Position numbers and translations under genes: made by a program. A DNA stretch of 64,000 bases from Kitasatospora sp. NBC_00240 (lineage in GTDB: Bacteria > Actinomycetota > Actinomycetes > Streptomycetales > Streptomycetaceae). Below the pieces are notes generated by a model that was not told the origin of the DNA, made no database searches, and was given only the letters and a program-made list of their open reading frames with translations. Shown piece after piece: positions 11,601-19,167 of the stretch (positions are counted from its first letter, which is position 1; each line of letters opens with the position of its first letter). Location of the stretch: assembly GCF_026342405.1 (NCBI RefSeq), contig NZ_JAPEMU010000001.1, forward strand, positions 248,001 to 312,000, read 5' to 3'.

Positions 11601-13309
11601 AGGCCGCGGGCGGTCAGCGGCGCCTGCGCGGGGCCGGCCGAGGCGGTGACGGCGGCGGCGAACTCGGCCAGGGTCGGCGCGTCGAAGATGGTGTACGGCG
11701 ACACCATGCCGAAGACCTCGTAGACCCGGCCGACCACCCGGACGGCGGTCAGCGAGTCCCCGCCGAGGTGGAAGAAGTTGTCGTCGGCGCTGACCTCGGC
11801 GACGCCGAGCACGTCCGACCAGACCGCGGCGATCAGCTGCTCGGCGGCGGTGCGCGGCGGGCGGTGGCCGGGGCGGCGGGTCCCGGTGGTCTCGGGCGCC
11901 GGCAGCGCGGCGCGGTCGACCTTGCCGCCGGCGGTCAGCGGGAAGGCGGCCAGCACGGTGAGGGTCGCCGGGATCATGTGCTCGGGCAGCCGGCCGGCCA
12001 GGAAGGCCCGGGCCCGGGCGTAGTCGGGCGCGGGCGCGGTGGCCGAGGCGGTGACGTAGGCGGCGAGCCGGCCCTCGTGGGCGACCACGGCGCAGCCTGC
12101 GACGCCCGGGCAGGCGGCCAGGGCGACCTCGATCTCGCCGGGCTCGACCCGGAAGCCGCGGATCTTCAGCTGCTGGTCGGCCCGGCCCAGGTACTCCGGC
12201 GGGGCTCCCTCGGCGGGCCGCCGGACGAGGTCCCCGGTGCGGTACATCCGGGCGCCGGGGGTACCGGCCCAGGGGTCGGCGACGAAGCGTTCGGCGCTCG
12301 GCCCGGGCCGGCCGCAGTAGCCCCAGGCGAGCAACGGCCCGCCGATGTACAGCTCGCCGGCGGTGCCGGGCGGGCAGGGGCGCAGCCGTTCGTCGAGGAT
12401 GTGCAGGGTGCGACCGCCGAGTGCCTCGCCGATCGGCACGACGGCGGCGGTGTCGTCGCCGTCGGCGGCGTGGACGGTCGCGGTGATCACCGTCTCGGTG
12501 GGGCCGTAGGCGTTCAGCAGCGGCACGCCGGTGAGCCGCCGCCAGGTGGCCGCGGTGCCCGGGTGCAGCCGGTCGCTGCCGGAGATCATCAACCGCAGGG
12601 TGCCCGGCGCGGCGCGGCCGGGCAGGGCGGCGACCACCTCCTGGAAGTAGCCGGCGGACAGGTTGGCGACGGTCACGCCCTCGGCGTCCAACAGGTCGAG
12701 CAGGGCGGCGGGGGTGAGGAGTCGGCGCTCCGGCAGGACCAGGCAGGCCCCCGCGGCGAGCGTGCCGAGGATCTGTTCGATCGCCACGTCCACGGTGGGC
12801 CGGGCGAACTGCAGCACCACGTCGTCCCCGGTCAAGCCGAACCGGGCGACGGCGGCGGTGAGGTGCGCGGTCAGGGCGTCCAGCGGGACCAGGACGCCTT
12901 TGGGGGTGCCGGTGGTACCGGAGGTGTGGATCACGTACCCGGCCGGCCCGGCGGTGGTGGCCGCGGCGCCCGGGCGAGCGGTGAGCCGGCCGCCCGTCAG
13001 GACGGCGGCCGCGCCGGCCCCGTCCAGGATCGCCCGGTTGCGCTCCTCGGGTGCCTGCGGGTCGAGCGGGAGGTGGACCCGGCCGGCCCGCAGTACGGCC
13101 AGCATCCCGACCAGGTGGTCGAGCCGGTCGTCGGCGGTGACGGCGACGACCTGGCCCGCGGCGGTCTCCCGGGCGATCTCCCCGGCGAGGGCGCCGCTCA
13201 GCTCGTCCAGCTCGCGGTAGGTGACCGTCCGGCCGGCCCGGCGGACCGCCGGGCGGGACGGGTGGCGGCGGGCCGCCTGAAGGAAGGGGAAATCGCTTGA
13301 GGACATCAT
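8609..13309 (-). CDS. NRPS initiation protein, A-PCP-C-A-PCP
   Basis: A 1566-residue two-module synthetase. Order: starter A (HTSGTTGTPKG), carrier LGGDSL (about 515), condensation domain (about 570-1010), second A ([11 protein letters not shown] about 1138), carrier IGGNSL (about 1523). It begins with an A domain and no C domain, so it loads the first residue. Hand-aligned pockets: starter D-V-E-N-M-S-A-I-T-K, with Val instead of Phe before the pocket Asp; second D-A-L-Q-F-A-G-G-L-K. Neither matches a specificity I can name. The C-domain active-site motif reads HHIVWDEG, Glu replacing the usual Gly of HHxxxDG. The start is one of two consecutive ATGs (13309 or 13306). Confidence 0.95.
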   Translation of the reverse strand: MMSSSDFPFLQAARRHPSRPAVRRAGRTVTYRELDELSGALAGEIARETAAGQVVAVTADDRLDHLVGMLAVLRAGRVHLPLDPQAPEERNRAILDGAGAAAVLTGGRLTARPGAAATTAGPAGYVIHTSGTTGTPKGVLVPLDALTAHLTAAVARFGLTGDDVVLQFARPTVDVAIEQILGTLAAGACLVLPERRLLTPAALLDLLDAEGVTVANLSAGYFQEVVAALPGRAAPGTLRLMISGSDRLHPGTAATWRRLTGVPLLNAYGPTETVITATVHAADGDDTAAVVPIGEALGGRTLHILDERLRPCPPGTAGELYIGGPLLAWGYCGRPGPSAERFVADPWAGTPGARMYRTGDLVRRPAEGAPPEYLGRADQQLKIRGFRVEPGEIEVALAACPGVAGCAVVAHEGRLAAYVTASATAPAPDYARARAFLAGRLPEHMIPATLTVLAAFPLTAGGKVDRAALPAPETTGTRRPGHRPPRTAAEQLIAAVWSDVLGVAEVSADDNFFHLGGDSLTAVRVVGRVYEVFGMVSPYTIFDAPTLAEFAAAVTASAGPAQAPLTARGLTRAPLSKFQRGLWFLEQWNPGAATYNVPWVFRFHGPVETELLRAALETVVARHQSLRTTFVLGENGPEQLVHERIELPFTVLDCPAEHPDALVAELAREPFDLETGPLVRAHAVRTADGATTLLLMFHHIVWDEGSLPVLEQELQELYAALRAGRDHALPELPVQYTDYSAWQYEDESAEERLAHWRAALADAPQTPVLPTDHPRPEIQAFRGAFHRFALPTPVARAVREFARSEDATPFMVLLAGLALTLHRRSGQRDMVLGTPVSLRGRTELGGLIGYFINLLPLRLRLAEDPGFRELVQHVREVAIGAYRHQDTPFDEITGLVLEDRPEDRNPLCQVVLELHPLDTRPLTVGDSEVTRELHSNEVSRFDLSISVDDLGTGFTGRFEYDSDLFDPATVADLCDSWADTLAAAVDPAAHTLFEARAERTPQATAVVEGDTGLALSYAELNTRANRLGHFLAGRGVGRGDVVAILTERGHDLVVALLAVLKTGAGYTLLDPDFPADRLAGAVADSGAALVLTHRRAPAPFEGTAHLDLDAVAEQVARCPGQDLALPVTGDDLACVMFTSGSTGRPKGVAAPHRALTTTYLGQDYARFGPDEVWLQCSPVSWDAFALELYGALLFGGTCVLQPGRRPDPETIATLTRRHRVTQLQLSASLFNFLLEEFPQTFDDLKVAFTAGERASVTHVAKALENYPRLVVANGYGPVESLGLTTCHRVGPQDLGGTSIPIGHPLNGKEIHVLDAALQPVGPGESGELYAAGGGLAYGYLGRSALTAGSFVAHPYGRPGERLYRTGDLGHRAEDGTLEITGRIDDQIKIRGFRVEPGEIEDALTRHPLVREAAVTVHEPAPGDRRLAAYITAGPTPPDVDALLAELAGRLPEYMIPATVDILDGLPLNPNGKTDRRALPAPAPRPAPGSAAAALDGMEQLVADAVRAVLDLPQVGRDDNFFRIGGNSLAAVRVAMRLSRETGTKVPPHVVFRAKTVSAIAERLTAR

Positions 13310-13507
13310 TCAACCCCGATGATTAATGACACCGATGCCAGGCGCCCGTGGACCGGGCGCACCTGCCCGCCGGCCGGCGAGCAGGAGGAAGAATCACGGC
13401 AGGAATGGGCGCTGCCGTTCCGGGTCTTTCACGTACCGCGTCGCGGTGTTCCGGCCGCCGCGCTGCGGCTGTTCCGGTGTTTCAGGCACCGCGTTCCGGT
13501 GCGGAGG

Positions 13508-14776
13508 TCAGATCTCCCCGTCGGGGGACCACACGTCCTCCGGCCCGAGCGCGTCCGGCGCGTACTTGCCGAGCGAGCTGATCAGAAGCCGCATCTCGGT
13601 GCCGAGGCATTCCACCAGGCGGATCAGACCGTCCGCCGGGTCCTCGGCGACCGCGAGCAGGGCCGCGCGGCCGAGGCCGACCGCCGTGGCGCCGAGGGCC
13701 AGGCTCTTCACCGCCCGGCTGCCCTCCCACATCCGGCCGGAGACCAGCAGCCGGCCGGGCGGCGGACCGGCCGGGCGGGTGCCGAGCCGGCGCAGGCACT
13801 CGGCGAGCGGTAGCCCGACGTGCCGGGGGAAGGCCGCGGGCGCCCAGCCGGTGCCGCCCTCGGCGCCGTCCACGGTCACCGCGTCCGCGCCGGCCTCGAC
13901 GGCCGTCCGTACGGCCTCGGCGACGTCCCGGCCCGGGTGGAGCTTGACCCAGATCCGCACCCGGGGGAAGTTGTTGCGCATCAGCCGGACCTGCTGGCGC
14001 AGGATCTCCTCGGTGAAGGTGCCGGGGCTGCTGGAGCGCAGCACCCGCTGCCCCTCGAACAGCGGGTCGAGGCCGTAGCGGTCGGCGACCCGGGCGGCCG
14101 CCGCGGCGTCCAGCACGGTCATCCCACCGAGGCCGGGCTTCGCGCCCTGCCCGACCTTCAGTTCGAAGGCGAGCCGGCCGGAGTCGAGCAGCGGCCGGGC
14201 GGCGGGGTCGCTGTGCACGAGGTTCCACACCTCGGCGTCGGCGTCCTCGGTGCTCTGCTGCACCGCGACCCCGCCGACGCCGTCGGCGAGTTGCTCGGTG
14301 TAGGCGGTGAGTCGGCCGAGCAGGGAGCGGCCCGCCGCCTCGCCGAGACGGCCGTAGCCGTTCACCGGGACGACGTTCTCCCCGATCACCATCGGGATGC
14401 CGAGCGCCCCGGCCTGCCGGCTGAGCGCCAGCCCGAGGTCGCCGCCGGCGGCGCGGGTCGAGCCGAGCGCGGAGACGTAGACGGGCGCGGTGGACCGGAG
14501 CCCGCCGATCACGGTCGTCAGGTCGACGTCCTGGTAGGTGGGTTCGCGGCCGAGGTCGATGAGCTTGGCCAGCCGCTGCTCCATGAACACCGGCGGGGCC
14601 AGGCGCAGCGCGTCCAGCCGGTCGGCCGGGCCGCCGAGGCCGTCCGGCCCGTCCGGGCCGGCGCCGAACAGCACCTGGCCGTAGTCGCCGGCCGGCGGGA
14701 ACGCGGCGGCGGCGCCGGTCCTGGCCCGCAGCCGGACGGCCTCCTCGGGGAAACCGGGGGCGGCGAGGTCGCTCAC
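13508..14776 (-). CDS. GltB-like FMN-binding protein (glutamate synthase central/FMN domain homologue)
   Basis: A 422-residue protein matching the FMN TIM-barrel domain of glutamate synthase large subunits: FELKVGQGAKPGLGG (GltB: KxAQGAKPGEGG), VTVDGAEGGTGWAP (GltB: GHDGGTGASP) and VSGRMWEGSRAVKSLALGA. The amidotransferase and beta-helix domains of GltB are absent, and the cysteine triad that binds the 3Fe-4S cluster is missing after the FMN loop. It is therefore a stripped FMN oxidoreductase, not a full glutamate synthase. The GTG start overlaps the upstream aaRS-like gene as GTGA, so the two are coupled. It may reduce an imino acid or modify the mutase-derived building block; the substrate is unknown. 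Confidence 0.85.
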   Translation of the reverse strand: MSDLAAPGFPEEAVRLRARTGAAAAFPPAGDYGQVLFGAGPDGPDGLGGPADRLDALRLAPPVFMEQRLAKLIDLGREPTYQDVDLTTVIGGLRSTAPVYVSALGSTRAAGGDLGLALSRQAGALGIPMVIGENVVPVNGYGRLGEAAGRSLLGRLTAYTEQLADGVGGVAVQQSTEDADAEVWNLVHSDPAARPLLDSGRLAFELKVGQGAKPGLGGMTVLDAAAAARVADRYGLDPLFEGQRVLRSSSPGTFTEEILRQQVRLMRNNFPRVRIWVKLHPGRDVAEAVRTAVEAGADAVTVDGAEGGTGWAPAAFPRHVGLPLAECLRRLGTRPAGPPPGRLLVSGRMWEGSRAVKSLALGATAVGLGRAALLAVAEDPADGLIRLVECLGTEMRLLISSLGKYAPDALGPEDVWSPDGEI

Positions 14777-15774
14777 GGCGAGACCACCCCGGCGAGCTTG
14801 GGGTAGGCGCTGGCCTGCCAGACGGCGTCCAGGCCGGCGACGTACCGGGTCAGGCGCTCCACACCGATGCCGAAGCCTGCGCTGGCGGGGATGCCCTCGC
14901 GGACCAGGTCGAGGTACCAGCGGTACTTCTGCGGGTTCTCGCCGGTCTCCCGCATCCGGGTGATGATGTCGGCGTACTCGTTGGTCCGCTCGCTGCCGCT
15001 GCACAGTTCGCCGTAGCCTTCGGGCGCGATCAGGTCGAAGTTGCGCAGCAGGCCGGGCTCGCCGGGGCACTCGCGGTCGTAGAAGCCGCGCGAACCCTTG
15101 GGGTAGTCGGTGACGAAGAACGGGCGGCCGGCCTTGGCGGACAGCAGTGCCTCGCCCTCCCAGTCGAGTTCGGCGTCGGGGTTCTGGTCGTGCCCGGCCG
15201 CCCGGAGGTCCAGCACGGCGTCGCTGTGCCGGACCCGCTCGAAGGCGCCCTGCAGCAGGTCGTGGAAGGCGTCGGTGTCCCGGCCGAGCTCCTCGAACTC
15301 GGCGGGCAGCGCCGCGACGGTGCTGCGCACCATGTGCACGACCAACTGCTCGACGAGTGCGGTGATCTGCTCCCGGGAGGCGCCGGCGACCTCGACGTCC
15401 AGCTGGTGGAACTCGACCAGGTGGCGATTGGTGGCGGCCGTCTCCAGGGGCTCCAGCCGGACGTTCGGGGCGACGCAGAAGATCTTGTCGAAGGCCAGCA
15501 GAGAGGCCTGCTTGTAGAGGATGGCGCTGGTCATCAGCTTGTAGCGGTGGCCGTAGAAGTCGATGTCGACCTGCTTGGAGCCCCGGGCGCCCGGGTCGGT
15601 GACCGGCCCGATGACCGGCGGCAGCAGTTCGGTGAACCCCTCCCCGCGCAGGAACTCCCGCGCGGCGCCGAGCAGGTGGTGCTGGATGCGCAGCGCGCTG
15701 CGCGTGGTCGGCGACGCCAGGTGCCTGCCGGGGTCGGCCGGCGGCGTGGGCCCTTGGGCGGTCTGCACGGTCAT
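14773..15774 (-). CDS. Class II aminoacyl-tRNA-synthetase-like enzyme (AsnRS / archaeal asparagine-synthetase type)
   Basis: A 333-residue catalytic core of the Asp/Asn-tRNA synthetase family. Motif 2 region: NVRLEPLETAATNRHLVEF then HQLDVE; motif 3: GFGIGVERL near the C-terminus. The N-terminal OB-fold anticodon-binding domain is absent, as in archaeal asparagine-synthetase-related proteins that make Asn from Asp, ATP and ammonia. The cluster context (glutamate mutase upstream, GltB-like protein coupled downstream by GTGA) suggests amidation of 3-methylaspartate, or adenylation for another transfer; this is inference. The start chosen is the ATG before TVQTAQG; an in-frame ATG 15 nt upstream (15789) is possible but has AAGG abutting it. 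Confidence 0.86.
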   Translation of the reverse strand: MTVQTAQGPTPPADPGRHLASPTTRSALRIQHHLLGAAREFLRGEGFTELLPPVIGPVTDPGARGSKQVDIDFYGHRYKLMTSAILYKQASLLAFDKIFCVAPNVRLEPLETAATNRHLVEFHQLDVEVAGASREQITALVEQLVVHMVRSTVAALPAEFEELGRDTDAFHDLLQGAFERVRHSDAVLDLRAAGHDQNPDAELDWEGEALLSAKAGRPFFVTDYPKGSRGFYDRECPGEPGLLRNFDLIAPEGYGELCSGSERTNEYADIITRMRETGENPQKYRWYLDLVREGIPASAGFGIGVERLTRYVAGLDAVWQASAYPKLAGVVSP

Positions 15775-15881
15775 GGTGCCGTTTCCCATCCTTGTAGCGG
15801 CGCGGTGCCGGTGGAATGCGGTGGGTGGAGCGCGGTGGGTGGAGTGCATGGAGTACCCGGGGAGGCGGGCGGCCGGCGGGT

Positions 15882-17162
15882 TCAGCGGGCGACGGAGATC
15901 CCGCCGGCGACCGGGGTGCGGAACGCCCGCCGGTCGTAGGTGCGCTGCACGTACGACAGCGCGCCGAGCAGTTCGGTGGAGCTGAGCGCCGGGGCGCCCG
16001 GGGCGCCGCCGGCCCGGCCGATCGGCATCGACCCGGGGTCCGACCAGTGCAGCCGCCCGTCCGGGTCGAGCCGGCTGCGGGCGCGGCCGGCGTTGTCGGG
16101 GTGCAGGCAGTACGGGACGTCCAGGTAGCCCTTGGCGAAGGCCAGCTCCAGCGCGCGGCCGATGTCCGGGTGCAGGTCGAGGACGGCGTCGATCAGGGTG
16201 CGGGCCTCGGCGCGGATCCCGGTGTCGGGGGCGGCCCCCGGCGGGCTGCGGCGCTCGCCGGCGGCGACGGCGGCCGCGCTCTCCAGGGCCCGGACGTTCT
16301 CGCCGACGGTGGGGATGCGGTACGCCTCGGCGGTGGTCTTCACGATCAGCCGGGCAGCGCCGGTACGGACGGCGAGCCGGGCCGCCTCGTCCAGCAGCAG
16401 TTGCGCGCCGCCGGGCGACAGCGGGTACACGCCCATGTAGGTGTAGATCACCACGTGCCGGTCCACGTCCGGGAGCAGTTCGGCGGCGATCGCCTGCAGG
16501 GCCGTCACCGCCTCCTCGTCCTGGCGGGTGCTGGCCTGCTGGGCGTAGCTGAGCGAGATGCTGCGCAGCCCGTGCCGGCGGAAGAAGAGGCCCTCCAGCA
16601 CGCTGAGCGCGATCAGCAGGCCAGGCGGGCAGAGCTGGCCCATCATGCAGCCGCCGAAGGTCTCCAGGTGCGGCTCGGCGCCGTCGGCCCGGGAGGCGGC
16701 CAGCAGCTCGCAGCAGCGTCTCCAGCTGTCGACGGCCTCGGACAGCGGGGTGCGGCTGTAGGGCAGGCAGTACGAGACGGGGCCGCCCTCGGTGGCGTGC
16801 AGGCCGGCGGCGAGCAGCGCCGCGAAGATCTTCTCGGGGCGGGCCGAGCCGTGCCGGACCTGGACCGGGAAGCTGTCGTCGGCGACGCCGTGCAGCACGG
16901 ACCGGGTGACGCCGGGCGGGTGGCTGATGATCGGGTAGCCGTTGAGCGGGACACCCTCGGCGACGGCCCGGCGGGCGGTGGCCAGCTCGCCGGTGCGGGT
17001 GTAGCTGTCCAGGGTGACGGTGCCGACGGTGGTGGCGGCCGCGTTCCTGGTGGCGAGCAGGCCGGCCCGCATCCGGTCGGGCTCGCTCATTCCCATCCGT
17101 GGCTGCACCACCAGCGCGCCGGCCGCCCGGGCGCGGGCCACGAACGGCCCGAACGCCGTCAC
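15882..17162 (-). CDS. Glutamate (methylaspartate) mutase catalytic subunit E
   Basis: A 426-residue subunit E of the adenosylcobalamin-dependent glutamate mutase, which interconverts L-glutamate and (2S,3S)-3-methylaspartate. The conserved substrate-binding stretch HATEGGPVSYCLPY keeps the Glu and two Tyr equivalent to E171, Y177 and Y181 of the clostridial enzyme, and QVRHG keeps an Arg of the arginine claw. It is shorter than the catabolic enzyme (about 480). No methylaspartase gene is nearby, which argues for biosynthetic rather than fermentative use, as in friulimicin and vicenistatin clusters. The GTG start overlaps the S-subunit stop as GTGA. Confidence 0.9.
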   Translation of the reverse strand: MTAFGPFVARARAAGALVVQPRMGMSEPDRMRAGLLATRNAAATTVGTVTLDSYTRTGELATARRAVAEGVPLNGYPIISHPPGVTRSVLHGVADDSFPVQVRHGSARPEKIFAALLAAGLHATEGGPVSYCLPYSRTPLSEAVDSWRRCCELLAASRADGAEPHLETFGGCMMGQLCPPGLLIALSVLEGLFFRRHGLRSISLSYAQQASTRQDEEAVTALQAIAAELLPDVDRHVVIYTYMGVYPLSPGGAQLLLDEAARLAVRTGAARLIVKTTAEAYRIPTVGENVRALESAAAVAAGERRSPPGAAPDTGIRAEARTLIDAVLDLHPDIGRALELAFAKGYLDVPYCLHPDNAGRARSRLDPDGRLHWSDPGSMPIGRAGGAPGAPALSSTELLGALSYVQRTYDRRAFRTPVAGGISVAR

Positions 17163-17602
17163 AACAGCACTCCGGCCGGCAGCGAGCGGACGTAGGAGCG
17201 GAACGCGTCCACCGAGGCGGCCTCCTCGAAGACCGCGTCGAAGCCGGCCTCCTGCAGGGCCCGGGCGCGGGCGCCGTCCTCCGCCCCGGCGATGCCCAGC
17301 TTCCCGCCGATGACGATCGGCGTGCCGCGCAGCTCCGGGCAGGCGCGCAGGCCTGCGACGACCCGCAGGCCGTCGTTGTAGCCGTGCCCGTTGACGCTGC
17401 TGAGGACGATCAGGTCGGGTCGGCGCCGCCGGCATTCGGCGGCCAGGACGTCGTCCGGGACGCACGGGCCGAGATTCACCACCCGGTGCCCGAGTTCTTC
17501 CAGCAACAGCTGGAGAAACACCAGATTCCAGGTGTGCGAATCGGAGACCATGGTGGTCACCACGACATTCAGCCCGGCTTTTCCGGCCTTTCCACGCTCC
17601 AC
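17159..17602 (-). CDS. Glutamate mutase B12-binding subunit S
   Basis: A 147-residue Rossmann-like cobalamin-binding subunit. It has the motif region SDSHTWNLVF, a VLSSVNGHG loop (the SxL region) and VIGGKLG (the GG region), in the order and spacing of glutamate mutase S. The lower-ligand motif DxHxxG is altered: Asp and His are kept, but Gly is Asn. The GTG start follows GAGGGG at ideal spacing. First gene of the building-block segment, immediately downstream of the regulator region, and coupled to subunit E. Function with E: radical carbon-skeleton rearrangement of glutamate. Confidence 0.9.
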   Translation of the reverse strand: MERGKAGKAGLNVVVTTMVSDSHTWNLVFLQLLLEELGHRVVNLGPCVPDDVLAAECRRRRPDLIVLSSVNGHGYNDGLRVVAGLRACPELRGTPIVIGGKLGIAGAEDGARARALQEAGFDAVFEEAASVDAFRSYVRSLPAGVLL

Positions 17603-17719
17603 GGACTGCCCCTCGTCACCTAGTGGGCCAACGTGGAACGACGATCGGCGTCGATTCCCGGGCGAATTTCTCCGCCTGCCCTGACGAAAAGCTTATGGAG
17701 CGTGTTCCGCGCCGACCGG

Positions 17720-17748
17720 CAGATCACCCGGCAGCAGATCGGCAGATC
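17720..17748. promoter_or_regulatory. Three CAGATC motifs upstream of the mutase operon
   Basis: CAGATC occurs at 17720-17725, 17735-17740 and 17743-17748, about 120-145 bp upstream of the mutase S start. The adjacent stretch 17677-17705 is AT-richer than its surroundings and could hold a minus-strand promoter. A regulator site is a guess; spacing (15 and 8 bp) is irregular. Confidence 0.25.
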
Positions 17749-17772
17749 ATGTGCGCAACGGGCCGCCGGCCG

Positions 17773-17795
17773 GCCGGCGGCCGGGGACCGCCGGC
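17773..17795 (-). terminator. Short hairpin downstream of the cluster regulator
   Basis: Arms gccggcgg (17773-17780) and ccgccggc (17788-17795) with a 7-nt loop lie just after the regulator stop. An 8-bp perfect GC stem without a U tract is a weak but plausible actinomycete terminator. Confidence 0.35.
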
Positions 17796-17841
17796 GGCCC
17801 CGCTCCCCCGCCGCTGCCACCACCGGCGGCCCGACCCGGCC

Positions 17842-19167
17842 TCACCCGGCGAGGGCCTCCAACAGGGGGTACGGTCCCGAGCGCTCCTCGCTGCGCGCGG
17901 CCCCCGCCGACAGCCAGCTCTCCCGCTCCTCCCGGCACAGCACCCGGAAGAGGTTGAGCACTGCGAACCGCACCCCGCCCTGGCCGCCGCCCACCGTCCG
18001 CACCAGCCCGCGGGAGAGCAGTTCGTGCACCACGGCCAGGCATTCCTGGACGGGCCGGCCGCTCAGCGCCACCGCCTCCTCCACCGTCCACCCCTGGTCC
18101 CCGTCCGCCAGCAGGCCCAGCAGGGCGCGCTGACGGGGGCTCAGCAGGTGCAGCGCGCCGGTCAGCGAGTCACGCACGTCCCCGCGTTCGTGGCAGAGCG
18201 GGGACGGCGCGGTGAGGGTGAAGGGGTTGCCGCGCAGCCGGGCCATCAGCTGGCCGGGCGACTGCACCAGGGTCCAGCCAGCCGCGAGTTCCAGCGCGCC
18301 GGGCAGGCCGTCCAGGTACCGGCAGAGCGCGCCGACCGCCGCGGCCTCCTCCCGTCCGAGCCGGAACCCGGGCCGCACCCGGCGGACGTGCGACAGCAGC
18401 AGCCGCACCGCTGCGACCTCGGCCAGCCGCTGCGGGTCGTCGTCCAGTTCGGGGGCCGGGGTCTCCAGCGGCCCGAGCGGGATCACCTGTTCGCCGTCCA
18501 GCCCCTGCGGCACCCGGGAGGTGATCAGCACCCGCAGTCCCGCGCAGCGGTGGAACAGGTCGTCCAGCGTGGAGGAGTTGACGCCGCCGTCGGCGCCGTC
18601 GAGCACCAGCAGGGTGGGCCGCTCGCCGATCTGGTCGGCGAGCCCCTCCGCCGGGCCGGGGCGGCCCACCAGGTCGGCGAAGGCCGCCCCGGGGCCGCCG
18701 GGCTCGCGGTCGCCGCAGGCCACCCAGCGCACCGCCCAGCGCACCGAGTCGTGCAGGCGCCGGGCCACCTCCAGGGCGAGCCGGGTCTTGCCCACCCCGC
18801 CGAGGCCGACCACCGACACCAGCCGGTCGCCGTGCACGGTGAGGACGTCGGCCAGCACCTCGGCCTCGGTGCTCCGGCCGACGATCGCGTTGCGGGCGGC
18901 CGGTGGCGCGGCGGGCTCCTCCACCGGCGCCTGCTGCCGGGCGGCCGCCTCGAAGGCGGCCCTGCTCCGCCCCTCCAGCCGCAGCGCGTCGGCAAGCAGC
19001 CGCACGGTCTCGTGCCGGGGGCGGTGGACGCGTCCCGTCTCCATGTCGCGGATCGCCCGCACGCTCAGCGTCGCGTGGTCGGCCAGGCCCTGCTGGGTCA
19101 GCCCGACACGCTCCCGCCGTACCTTGAGCAACTCGCCAAAACTCGACACCGGCTGACCGCCGTCCAT
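17842..19167 (-). CDS. XRE-family HTH / NB-ARC-type ATPase regulator
   Basis: A 441-residue transcription regulator. The N-terminal XRE helix-turn-helix (about residues 8-65) includes RRERVGLTQQGLADHATLS. The NTPase module follows, with Walker A GLGGVGKT (about 122) and Walker B LLVLDGADG. A winged-helix-like segment lies after about residue 330. The start is the ATG after AAAGGGGGGC; longer in-frame starts lack a site. It precedes the biosynthetic genes on the same strand and is the only regulator in the cluster, so it is probably pathway-specific. The NTPase suggests signal-dependent activation as in other STAND regulators. The ligand is unknown. The usual long tetratricopeptide C-terminus of SARP/LAL-like STAND proteins is absent. 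Confidence 0.85.
   Translation of the reverse strand: MDGGQPVSSFGELLKVRRERVGLTQQGLADHATLSVRAIRDMETGRVHRPRHETVRLLADALRLEGRSRAAFEAAARQQAPVEEPAAPPAARNAIVGRSTEAEVLADVLTVHGDRLVSVVGLGGVGKTRLALEVARRLHDSVRWAVRWVACGDREPGGPGAAFADLVGRPGPAEGLADQIGERPTLLVLDGADGGVNSSTLDDLFHRCAGLRVLITSRVPQGLDGEQVIPLGPLETPAPELDDDPQRLAEVAAVRLLLSHVRRVRPGFRLGREEAAAVGALCRYLDGLPGALELAAGWTLVQSPGQLMARLRGNPFTLTAPSPLCHERGDVRDSLTGALHLLSPRQRALLGLLADGDQGWTVEEAVALSGRPVQECLAVVHELLSRGLVRTVGGGQGGVRFAVLNLFRVLCREERESWLSAGAARSEERSGPYPLLEALAG

Noticed and set aside
8666-13300. Very long open frame on the plus strand opposite the initiation NRPS
   Set aside because: Antisense artefact of high-GC codon bias; its translation is Gly/Arg/Val-rich with no domain, while the minus strand encodes clear NRPS motifs.
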